Origin: an uncultured Angelakisella sp.
GTDB taxonomy: Bacteria > Bacillota > Clostridia > Oscillospirales > Ruminococcaceae
Assembly: GCA_910585535.1 (NCBI GenBank)
Contig: CAJUFK010000175.1
Span: forward strand, 1 to 5,298
Reading direction: 5' to 3'
Length of the DNA stretch: 5,298 nucleotides
A program made the translations under genes and the position numbers. Shown piece after piece: positions 1 to 4,860 of this stretch. Numbering within the stretch: the stretch's first letter is position 1; every line of letters starts with the position of its first letter. The notes beneath the pieces are model-generated. The model was not told where the DNA came from and did no database searches. It saw only the letters and a list, made by a program, of their open reading frames with translations.

Positions 1-46
1 GGCACAACCCAAGTCCCGGCACAGCCGTTAGGCGCGGAGCGCCGGG
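1..46. repeat. Dispersed hairpin repeat, left copy
   Basis: This 46-base stretch aligns without gaps to positions 5253-5298 at the other edge of the window, with 39 of 46 bases identical by eye. It contains two spaced copies of a GGCACA(A/G)CC motif (from 1 and from 19) and then a small perfect hairpin, GGCGC-GGA-GCGCC, at 31-43. The stem differs from the right copy at 32 and 42, and these two changes are compensatory, so pairing is kept. The repeat may extend beyond the window edge. It looks like an intergenic dispersed element; the family is not recognised. Confidence 0.6.
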
Positions 47-154
47 GAGGGTCTGGGAGGCTGGCTCTTTTTGTTTTTGGACACGAAAAGAAGAACGGCG
101 CGGTGGTCGTTCTCCTTTCCGGGTGCCGCCTGGTGGAGCAGGACGGCCCAGGGG

Positions 155-189
155 GGGCGGCGGGGGGTACTCGCAGGCCCCGGCCGCCC
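155..189 (-). terminator. Stable hairpin after the XRE gene (no U-tract)
   Basis: Starting 13 nt after the stop codon of the XRE gene, the minus-strand RNA can fold a very GC-rich hairpin. GGGCGGC pairs with GCCGCCC, followed by one C-C mismatch, four more G-C pairs and an 11-nt loop (167-177). It is well placed to end the transcript, but no run of U follows, so it is not a canonical intrinsic terminator. It may instead be a 3'-end stabiliser or a Rho-assisted stop. Confidence 0.45.
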
Positions 190-202
190 TTATGTAGGGT
201 GG

Positions 203-553
203 TCAGCTTTTAGCCGCGACGGGCTCCCGCTTTTCGGCGCCTACCCAGTCCATCTCCTCCAGGGAGGAGAGAAAGGTCCGCAGGTTCTCCTTTTGGCTGT
301 CGCTGAGGTTCCGGGGAAGCATTACCACGTTGGCATCCCGGCGATAGCTGAGGGGCTGGTCGATCAGGCCGATAAGGTAATCCACCGAAACGTCAAAGAA
401 CTGCGCCAGGCGCACTTTAATATCATCGCTGGGGTCACTTCGCCCCAGCTCGTAGGCAGAAATGGTATAGCCGCTGACCAGGATAATCTCCCCCAGCTCC
501 CGCTGGGAAAGGTTCCGCTCCTGGCGCAGCTTGGACAGCCGGTCTCCTAGCAT
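203..553 (-). CDS. Small XRE-family helix-turn-helix transcriptional regulator
   Basis: A 116-residue cytoplasmic DNA-binding protein of the XRE/Cro (HTH_3) family. Residues about 3-60 form the HTH domain: SQRELGEII (16-24) fits the second helix, SGYTISAYELGR (27-38) the turn and recognition helix, and the LAQFFDVSVDYLIG stretch (49-62) is the usual end of this domain. The remaining roughly 50 residues are charged and have no recognised domain, so there is no visible ligand-binding or enzymatic part. An ATG further upstream (610) is open in frame, but the ATG at 553 is chosen because AAGGAG lies 6 nt before it and the HTH domain begins there. The gene sits 154 bp downstream of the surface-protein gene on the same strand. 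Its own promoter is not clear, so it may rely partly on read-through. Target unknown; the neighbouring double palindrome is a candidate by inference only. Confidence 0.9.
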   Translation of the reverse strand: MLGDRLSKLRQERNLSQRELGEIILVSGYTISAYELGRSDPSDDIKVRLAQFFDVSVDYLIGLIDQPLSYRRDANVVMLPRNLSDSQKENLRTFLSSLEEMDWVGAEKREPVAAKS

Positions 554-559
554 CTTGTA

Positions 560-565
560 CTCCTT
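560..565 (-). promoter_or_regulatory. RBS of the XRE gene
   Basis: AAGGAG on the minus strand, 6 nt before the ATG at 553. It decides this start over the in-frame ATGs further upstream. It is overlapped by a 12-bp palindrome, TTAC-N4-GTAA (564-575), which is a weak candidate control site. Confidence 0.8.
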
Positions 566-623
566 ACGATAGTAACCGCTGGATCGATCTGCGCGCTGGG
601 ATCTCATCACCGGTTATGGAAGA

Positions 624-655
624 TTCCCCGCCCCCCGGAGAACGGAGGCGGGGAA
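624..655 (-). terminator. Hairpin terminator between the surface-protein and XRE genes
   Basis: A perfect 9-bp stem (624-632 with 647-655) has a 14-nt loop that can add three more pairs. It lies 52 bp past the stop of the surface-protein gene. In the minus direction the run after the stem is only AATCTT, while a clear TTTTT follows the stem on the plus strand (657-661). It should therefore work better for plus-strand transcription and may allow read-through into the XRE gene. A small AGCC-N4-GGCT hairpin (663-674) precedes it. Confidence 0.6.
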
Positions 656-707
656 CTTTTTCAGCCTTTTGGCTTAACTCCTTGTTGGGGAAAGAAGTCG
701 CTGGGAC

Positions 708-1796
708 TTATTTCTTCAGGGCGACAGCGGCAGCGGAAACCAGGGCAACAGCGGCCAGAGCGGTGGCGATGCCAACGACATCGTTAGCGCCGGTGTCGGG
801 GTTGGCGGTGGTCTCAACGTTGAAGGGCAGAGCCTTGTCGGAGAAGACATAGTTGCCCAGGGTGCGGGTCTTCAGGATGAAGCAATCCTCATCGTCGTCC
901 CACTTGACTTCGCTGGTCAGCCTGCCATCCTTCATGACGTAGACATGAGAGGTCTCGTCCTTGTAGAAGCGAATGGTAGCGGTGCTGTTGAGGGTCTGGC
1001 CAGAGGGGAAGTTCAGGAAGGAGATCTCGGCGTCCTTGTCGGCATAAGCCTTCAGAAGGGCGTTGTTGGCATTGGTGTTGTTGTACAGGAACAGCTCGTC
1101 GTTCTTGTAAGCGCGGAAGGTAACCTCGGTATCAGCGTTGGCGGGGTTGCCATCGTTGTCAGCGCAGTTGATCACAACTGTACCATAGTTGCCGGTGGTG
1201 AACTTCTGAACTGCATTGTTGTAAAGGTTGTTGTCAGTATCCGGAATAAGGGCTCCATCGGCATACGGGACATCCTGAAGCTTGGTTGTGGTAGCATACA
1301 GGGTGGTCTCATTGTCGACATCCAATACAACTTCCTGCTTCCAGTTGCCAACTTCAACATTGATGTTGACCTTAATGGTGTGGGGCTTTTCTTTGTTGTC
1401 GCCGCCCTTGCCCTTGCCCTTCAGGATGAAGGAACCGACCAGGCGCTTGGGCTGCTTCAGGGTGTAGTCCTCAGTCAGATTGATCTTCAGCTGGTTGTTC
1501 TTGTCGTCAAACTCCAGGCCAGCCAGAAGGCCCTTGTTTTCAGTCCATTTCTGGTTGGTAATGCTGTAGTTTGTGGAAGTGACATGGGCATTCCAGCCAG
1601 CGCCGGAATCAACAGGGTTGCCAGGGACCTGGTCGCCAGGATCCATGCCGCGATAGACATACATGGTGTCGCCAGGAGCCAGATGGCCGCCAAAGCTAAC
1701 AGTATTCTCTTCGTCAACAACATTCTCGGTGCTGCTGGCAAAGGCCATAGTGCTAAGCATCATAACGGCCAGCACGAGTGCGAGAACCTTTTTCAT
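708..1796 (-). CDS. Secreted, predicted sortase-anchored surface protein of unknown function
   Basis: A 362-residue exported protein. Residues 1-20 are a classic signal peptide: MKK, a hydrophobic core, then an A-F-A site before SS. The C-terminus carries a wall-sorting signal: NPDTG at 332-336 (bases 789-803), a hydrophobic segment at about 340-359, and a KK tail. NPxTG resembles known non-LPxTG sortase motifs, so covalent attachment to the wall is the likely fate; no sortase gene is in this window. The body (21-330) is rich in N, D, T and K, suggests beta structure, and has only two cysteines (about 211 and 305). A short LGNYVFSD stretch (313-320) precedes the anchor. I recognise no enzymatic domain. 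The MKK start is chosen because a good RBS precedes it and the longer open frame would run through the promoter. Asn is mostly AAC in the stretch checked, as in a well-expressed gene. Role unknown: adhesin, structural surface protein and pilin-like subunit are all possible. Confidence 0.85.
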   Translation of the reverse strand: MKKVLALVLAVMMLSTMAFASSTENVVDEENTVSFGGHLAPGDTMYVYRGMDPGDQVPGNPVDSGAGWNAHVTSTNYSITNQKWTENKGLLAGLEFDDKNNQLKINLTEDYTLKQPKRLVGSFILKGKGKGGDNKEKPHTIKVNINVEVGNWKQEVVLDVDNETTLYATTTKLQDVPYADGALIPDTDNNLYNNAVQKFTTGNYGTVVINCADNDGNPANADTEVTFRAYKNDELFLYNNTNANNALLKAYADKDAEISFLNFPSGQTLNSTATIRFYKDETSHVYVMKDGRLTSEVKWDDDEDCFILKTRTLGNYVFSDKALPFNVETTANPDTGANDVVGIATALAAVALVSAAAVALKK

Positions 1797-1805
1797 AGTT
1801 CGTTT

Positions 1806-1811
1806 TCCTCC
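1806..1811 (-). promoter_or_regulatory. RBS of the surface-protein gene
   Basis: GGAGGA on the minus strand, 9 nt before the ATG at 1796. It fixes the start at the signal-peptide methionine. Confidence 0.8.
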
Positions 1812-1869
1812 ATTGTAAAATTTTAATCTTGTCGGCTCGGGGGCTCTCCATCTCCCTCGTTCCATGTTC

Positions 1870-1898
1870 ATTTTATTACAAGTTGTAACAGATTGCAA
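1870..1898 (-). promoter_or_regulatory. Sigma-A-type promoter of the surface-protein gene
   Basis: On the minus strand, TTGCAA (-35, 1893-1898) is followed by exactly 17 bp and TAAAAT (-10, 1870-1875). Each hexamer is close to consensus, and the surroundings are AT-rich compared with the rest of the window. Transcription should start near 1863, giving a leader of about 66 nt. Confidence 0.8.
1876..1888. promoter_or_regulatory. Operator-like palindrome in the promoter spacer
   Basis: TTACAACTTGTAA (minus strand) is a perfect 13-bp palindrome around one central base. It lies between the -35 and -10 and touches the -10. A protein bound here would be expected to block RNA polymerase. It matches a second site centred 32 bp upstream. 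Confidence 0.6.
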
Positions 1899-1907
1899 GA
1901 GTTTTTA

Positions 1908-1920
1908 TTACAGTTTGTAA
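1908..1920. promoter_or_regulatory. Second operator-like palindrome upstream of the -35
   Basis: TTACAAACTGTAA (minus strand) has arms TTACA and TGTAA with three bases between. Both copies are followed by the same TAAAA, so the shared block is about 18 bp. The centres, 1914 and 1882, are 32 bp apart, about three helical turns, which puts the two sites on the same DNA face. The binding protein is unknown. Confidence 0.6.
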
Positions 1921-2042
1921 TATCTTCAAGAAACCGCGGCTTTCTATTGCGTTTTTACTAGAACTATCGGGAAAAAGGGGGGCTGGCGGCGCCGTTGGGC
2001 CCAAATTTCACCCTGCGGCGGCCCTTACACCGGGAGGTTGGG
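1921..2042. other. Intergenic spacer with no visible gene
   Basis: Between the upstream operator and the terminator of the PH-domain gene I see no start codon with an RBS, no RNA fold and no repeat. The part next to the operators is fairly AT-rich and then becomes GC-rich. Confidence 0.5.
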
Positions 2043-2086
2043 AAAAAGATCAGGGCCCAGAACCGCTTTCGCGGCTCTGGGCCCTG
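2043..2086 (-). terminator. Strong intrinsic terminator of the PH-domain gene
   Basis: A 16-position stem with one mismatch pairs 2051-2066 with 2071-2086 and closes on a GAAA tetraloop in the minus-strand RNA. It is followed by ATC and then TTTTT (2043-2047 on the plus strand reads AAAAA). It lies 34 bp after the stop codon. This is the most convincing terminator in the left half of the window. Confidence 0.9.
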
Positions 2087-2120
2087 GGGGTATGCAGTTG
2101 GTATCGGGGCGGCGTTGGGA

Positions 2121-2537
2121 TCAGATTTCGATTTCGTCCAAATCGGAATCGTCGTCATCATCTTCCGGGTGGGCGTCGCCGTTCTCTCCGCTTAGGACCT
2201 CGGTGGTCCGCATCCGGCGCTTGTCCTTGGCCGCTTCCACGTTGCTGTGGATCAGCTCCTTTACCATTCTGGGGTTCTTGATGTTTTTCAGATCCAGGTG
2301 GGGGATGCTTTTATCCGAAGAGACCACGCAAATTGTTCCCACGCCAAAAATACGCTGGGCCAGGTTGAGGGTCAATCGCAGATCCCGCACCCGGTAGAGC
2401 AGCACCTCATCCGATTTTATATTGAAAAAACCGGTTTCACAGAACAACCGATCCTCACTAAGGCGGTATCGGGTAAACGACAAAGGCAGCCCCAAAAAGC
2501 GCTTGCGGTCTTTCCACAAATATTCGATAGGTTCCAT
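2121..2537 (-). CDS. Small bacterial PH-domain (bPH_2/DUF304-like) protein
   Basis: A 138-residue protein with a single bacterial pleckstrin-homology-like domain at about residues 5-100. The pattern fits the bPH_2 family: a FTRYRLSEDRL strand near 21-31, ETGFFNIKSDEVLLYRVRDL (34-53), an RIFGVGTICVVSSD segment (62-75), and a final helix (about 87-105). No signal peptide or membrane segment is present, unlike the YdbS/YdbT-type members that carry helices, so it is probably cytoplasmic or peripheral. Residues about 117-138 form an acidic, probably disordered tail with a run of six D/E residues at 125-130. The ATG at 2537 is chosen because AAGGAGG lies 7 nt before it and the domain starts there; the longer frame to 2690 runs into the promoter and the repeat array. 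It is monocistronic, with its own promoter and terminator. The cellular role of such stand-alone proteins is not known. Confidence 0.85.
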   Translation of the reverse strand: MEPIEYLWKDRKRFLGLPLSFTRYRLSEDRLFCETGFFNIKSDEVLLYRVRDLRLTLNLAQRIFGVGTICVVSSDKSIPHLDLKNIKNPRMVKELIHSNVEAAKDKRRMRTTEVLSGENGDAHPEDDDDDSDLDEIEI

Positions 2538-2544
2538 GTCCCAG

Positions 2545-2551
2545 CCTCCTT
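2545..2551 (-). promoter_or_regulatory. RBS of the PH-domain gene
   Basis: AAGGAGG on the minus strand, 7 nt before the ATG at 2537. It is near-perfect and decides the start. Confidence 0.85.
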
Positions 2552-2567
2552 CGCTGATTTTGCGTTC

Positions 2568-2596
2568 AGTATACCATTTTTTTCGGGAAGATGCAA
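2568..2596 (-). promoter_or_regulatory. Extended -10 promoter of the PH-domain gene
   Basis: On the minus strand, TTGCAT (-35, 2591-2596), a 17-bp spacer and TATACT (-10, 2568-2573). The -10 is preceded by TGG, an extended -10 element. Transcription should start near 2561, giving a leader of only about 24 nt. Confidence 0.8.
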
Positions 2597-2647
2597 ATGC
2601 CCTAGGGAACCGGAAGGGAGCAAATCCTTTTTTGCGGCGGCCCCTTG

Positions 2648-3115
2648 CGGACTGCCTGGACTTTAGATGCCTGAGATTCCAGGCAGTCACCGGGATTCTT
2701 CATAAAGGTAAGGCCCCCTCGAAGGAGGGGGCCGGGTAGGGTGGGCCTCGGCGGCCACGCCGTGTCAGGGTAAAGCATTTTGAATGCTTAAGACTCCAGG
2801 CAGTCACCGGGATTCTACACAAAGGTAAGACCCCCTCGAAGGAGGGGGCCGGGTAGGGTGGGCCTCGGCGGCCACGCCGTGTCAGGGTAAAGCATTTTGA
2901 ATGCTTAAGACTCCAGGCAGTCACCGGGATTCTACACAAAGGTAAGGCCCCCTCGAAGGAGGGGGCCGGGTAGGGTGGGCCTCGGCGGCCACGCCGTGTC
3001 AGGGTAAAGCATTTTGAATGCTTAAGACTCCAGGCAGTCACCGGGATTCTACACAAAGGTAAGACCCCCTCGAAGGAGGGGGCCGGGTAGGGTGGGCCTC
3101 GGCGGCCACGCCGTG
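2648..3115. repeat. Four-unit 117-bp tandem repeat array next to tRNA-Ser
   Basis: Units lie at 2648-2764, 2765-2881, 2882-2998 and 2999-3115. Units 2 and 4 are identical and unit 3 differs from them by one base (2830/2947/3064). Unit 1 matches well from about 2680 on, with two substitutions near the CATAAAGG stretch, and its first 30 bases are strongly diverged. Each unit holds a GC-rich hairpin (CCCCCTC-GAAG-GAGGGGG, at 2712-2733 in unit 1). Units 2 to 4 also hold an AAGCATT-TTG-AATGCTT hairpin (2773-2789, 2890-2906, 3007-3023). The array ends at the 3' end of tRNA-Ser with a 2-base overlap. In the minus direction the hairpins are followed by only weak U-rich runs. The unit length is a multiple of three, so a long reading frame runs through it, but there is no RBS and I do not call it coding. 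Confidence 0.9.
2650..2688. repeat. Inverted repeat at the outer edge of the 117-bp array
   Basis: GACTGCCTGGA (2650-2660) and TCCAGGCAGTC (2678-2688) are perfect 11-bp inverted copies around a 17-nt loop. The right arm is part of the 117-bp unit; the left arm replaces the sequence expected in a full unit. No U-run follows on the minus strand, so it is not an evident terminator. Confidence 0.65.
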
Positions 3116-3202
3116 GCGCAGCGGGTGGGATTTGAACCCACGGACGGTTGCCCGTCAACTGATTTCGAGTCAGTCCCGTTATGACCACTTCGATACCGCT
3201 GC
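3114..3202 (-). tRNA. tRNA-Ser(CGA)
   Basis: A complete class II tRNA of 89 nt that decodes UCG serine codons. The acceptor arms GCAGCGG and CCGCTGC pair perfectly, followed by discriminator G and an encoded CCA (3114-3116). The anticodon stem ACTGA/TCAGT holds the loop CTCGAAA with anticodon CGA (3165-3167). The long variable arm GACGG-GCAA-CCGTC is typical of serine tRNAs, and the T arm GTGGG-TTCAAAT-CCCAC is canonical. The D stem is short (three pairs), as expected for tRNA-Ser. The 117-bp array begins directly at its 3' end, so the first repeat unit would form the trailer of the precursor. Confidence 0.95.
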
Positions 3203-3282
3203 ATATCAAATTGTGAAAACGCAAATTGGGGGAACCGCTTACATTCGGTTAGCTTTGGAGCCCCGGCTTCTGCGCTTTTCTT

Positions 3283-3311
3283 AGTTTACACCATTTCCGC
3301 CTAAAAAACAA
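3283..3311 (-). promoter_or_regulatory. Possible tRNA-Ser promoter
   Basis: TTGTTT (3306-3311) and TAAACT (3283-3288) on the minus strand are separated by 17 bp, but each matches consensus only partly. They would give a 5' leader of about 75 nt, with the -35 inside T-rich DNA behind the permease terminator. I see no better candidate in 3203-3324. Confidence 0.3.
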
Positions 3312-3324
3312 CCCCCTCCCGGAC

Positions 3325-3363
3325 AAAAACAGCCCGGGGGCCGCCTTGGGGCAGACCCCGGGC
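3325..3363 (-). terminator. Intrinsic terminator of the purine permease gene
   Basis: GCCCGGGG and CCCCGGGC (3356-3363 and 3332-3339 on the plus strand) form an 8-bp GC stem with further pairing possible inside (TGCC with GGCG). The stem is followed by TG and TTTTT on the minus strand (3325-3329). A second T-run (3303-3308) lies just beyond and may back it up. Confidence 0.85.
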
Positions 3364-3383
3364 CGGGGAAACACACAACCTTC

Positions 3384-3429
3384 CCTCTCCGGCCAGACGG
3401 CGCAGAACGCCCTACCCGAACCGGAGAGG
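3384..3429 (-). other. Extra hairpin just after the permease stop codon
   Basis: CCTCTCCGG (3384-3392) and CCGGAGAGG (3421-3429) are perfect 9-bp inverted copies around a 28-nt loop, 12 bp after the stop codon. No T-run follows at once; the U-tract terminator lies further on. It may protect the 3' end of the mRNA or simply precede the terminator. Confidence 0.5.
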
Positions 3430-3441
3430 AGCTGCACTGAA

Positions 3442-4860
3442 CTAAACGATGAGGAAGAACTTCAGCAGGAACAGCGCAGAGATCACATAGGTCAGTACGG
3501 AAACCTCCTTGGCCTTGCCGGTGAACACCTTGATGACGGTGTAGGAGATCAGGCCCAGGCCGATGGCGTGGCCGATGGAGCTGGAAATGGGCATTCCAAT
3601 GAGCATCATGGCAACGGGGACCATCTGGTCCATGTCGCCGAAGTCCACGTTCTTCAGGCCCATAAGCATCAGCACGCCCACGTAGATCAGGGCGGCGGAG
3701 GTGGCTGCCGCAGGGATGATGGCCGCAATGGGGGCAATGAAGATGCAGGCCAGGAAGAGAACGCCGGTGGTGAGAGCGGTGAGGCCGGTGCGGCCGCCGG
3801 CCTCTACGCCGGAGGCGGATTCTACAAAGGTGGTGACGGTGGAGGTGCCGGTGCAGGCCCCTGCCACAGTGCCAAACGCGTCGGAGAGCAGGGCCTCCTT
3901 CATGTTGGGCATATTGCCGTCCTTGTCCACCATCCCGGCCCGGGAGGCGGTGCCAACCAGGGTGCCGATGGTGTCGAACATATCGATCATGCAGAAGGTA
4001 ATGACCAGGGTGATAGCGGTGAACCAGCCGATCTGGAGGAAGCCCTGGAAGTTGAACTTAAGGAAGGTGGTGGACATCATGTCAGAGAAGGGGGGAACAA
4101 AGCTGGCGGTAGCCAGGGAAGCGAAGGGATTGCCCCCCAGGGCGAAGGATCCGGCCCAATAGATGACAGAGGCCACCAGCATCCCCAAAAGGACAGCGCC
4201 CTTGACGCCCTTCTTTGCCAGGATGACGATAGCGAAGAGACCGATGAAGGTGGTGACCACCTGGAGGACCATGGTGGGATAGCCGGAGCCCATGGCGGCG
4301 CTGGCTACGCTGGGGGTGAGGGCGCCGAAGAAGTCCCGCATCATAAAGAAGGGACCGCCGGTCTCGGAGTAGACGCCGGCGTTGGAGCCGAAGCCAATGT
4401 TCATCAGCATCAGGCCGATGGCGGGGGCGATGCCCAGCCGGACCCCCAGGGGGATGGCCTCCACGATCTTTTCCCGGATGTTCAGTACCGAGAGGACGAT
4501 AAAGACGATGCCTTCAATGAGGATGATAACCAGGGCGGCCTGGAAGCTGGCCACGTAGGTCATTCCGGTGAGGCCGGCGATGTTGGCCACAACCACAGCG
4601 AAAAAGCTGTTGAGGCCCATTCCCGGGGCCAGGGCAAAGGGCTTGTTGGCCAGGAAGGCCATGCAGAACATGGCAAAGGCGGACGCCAGGCAGGTCGCCA
4701 TAAAGACGCCGTTCCACAAGGCGGAGCCCACATCAAAGTTGGTGAGCAGGTTGGGATTCAGGGCGATGATGTAGGCCATCGTCATGAAGGTGGTGAGACC
4801 GGCGATGATCTCGGTGCGGACCGTGGTGCCGTTCTCTTTCAGCTTGAAGAACTTCTCCAT
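3442..4860 (-). CDS. pbuG: NCS2-family purine permease (PbuG/AzgA-like)
   Basis: A 472-residue integral membrane protein, full length for the AzgA/PbuG branch of NCS2, which imports hypoxanthine and guanine (or adenine) with protons for purine salvage. Family marks in order: the N-terminal FFKLKENGTTVRTEIIAGLT region (4-23) and TFMTMAYII; PGMGLNSFF (79-87); DMFDTIGTLVG (293-303) in the eighth-helix region; and TGTSTVTTFVESASG with GGRTGL (337-360) around the tenth helix, with E347 at the substrate-site glutamate. About 12-14 hydrophobic segments are visible, with no frameshift. The ATG at 4860 is the only reasonable start, although the Shine-Dalgarno sits farther away than usual. The gene is monocistronic, behind a long structured leader and before an intrinsic terminator. 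The exact base transported cannot be told from sequence alone; the symbol follows the Bacillus naming and is tentative. Confidence 0.9.
   Translation of the reverse strand: MEKFFKLKENGTTVRTEIIAGLTTFMTMAYIIALNPNLLTNFDVGSALWNGVFMATCLASAFAMFCMAFLANKPFALAPGMGLNSFFAVVVANIAGLTGMTYVASFQAALVIILIEGIVFIVLSVLNIREKIVEAIPLGVRLGIAPAIGLMLMNIGFGSNAGVYSETGGPFFMMRDFFGALTPSVASAAMGSGYPTMVLQVVTTFIGLFAIVILAKKGVKGAVLLGMLVASVIYWAGSFALGGNPFASLATASFVPPFSDMMSTTFLKFNFQGFLQIGWFTAITLVITFCMIDMFDTIGTLVGTASRAGMVDKDGNMPNMKEALLSDAFGTVAGACTGTSTVTTFVESASGVEAGGRTGLTALTTGVLFLACIFIAPIAAIIPAAATSAALIYVGVLMLMGLKNVDFGDMDQMVPVAMMLIGMPISSSIGHAIGLGLISYTVIKVFTGKAKEVSVLTYVISALFLLKFFLIV

Noticed and set aside
24..110. Small minus-strand frame starting at a GTG behind an AAAGGAG motif
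   Set aside because: Only about 18 codons, with roughly 27 nt between the motif and the start; too far for a ribosome binding site.
945..1826. 293-residue plus-strand frame opposite the surface-protein gene
   Set aside because: Antisense shadow with a V/G/A-rich composition. The minus-strand frame has a promoter, RBS, signal peptide and sorting signal.
3114..3202. tRNA-Ser as an attachment site for an integrated element
   Set aside because: No integrase, no phage or plasmid genes, and no second copy of the tRNA 3' end in the window. The repeats match only the last two bases of the tRNA.
2700..3224. Long minus-strand frame with a 39-residue repeated peptide running through the tandem array and the tRNA
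   Set aside because: The repeat stays open only because 117 is a multiple of three and the units are near-identical. The frame starts upstream of the tRNA and reads through it, has no ribosome binding site, and its composition is that of translated GC-rich repeat.
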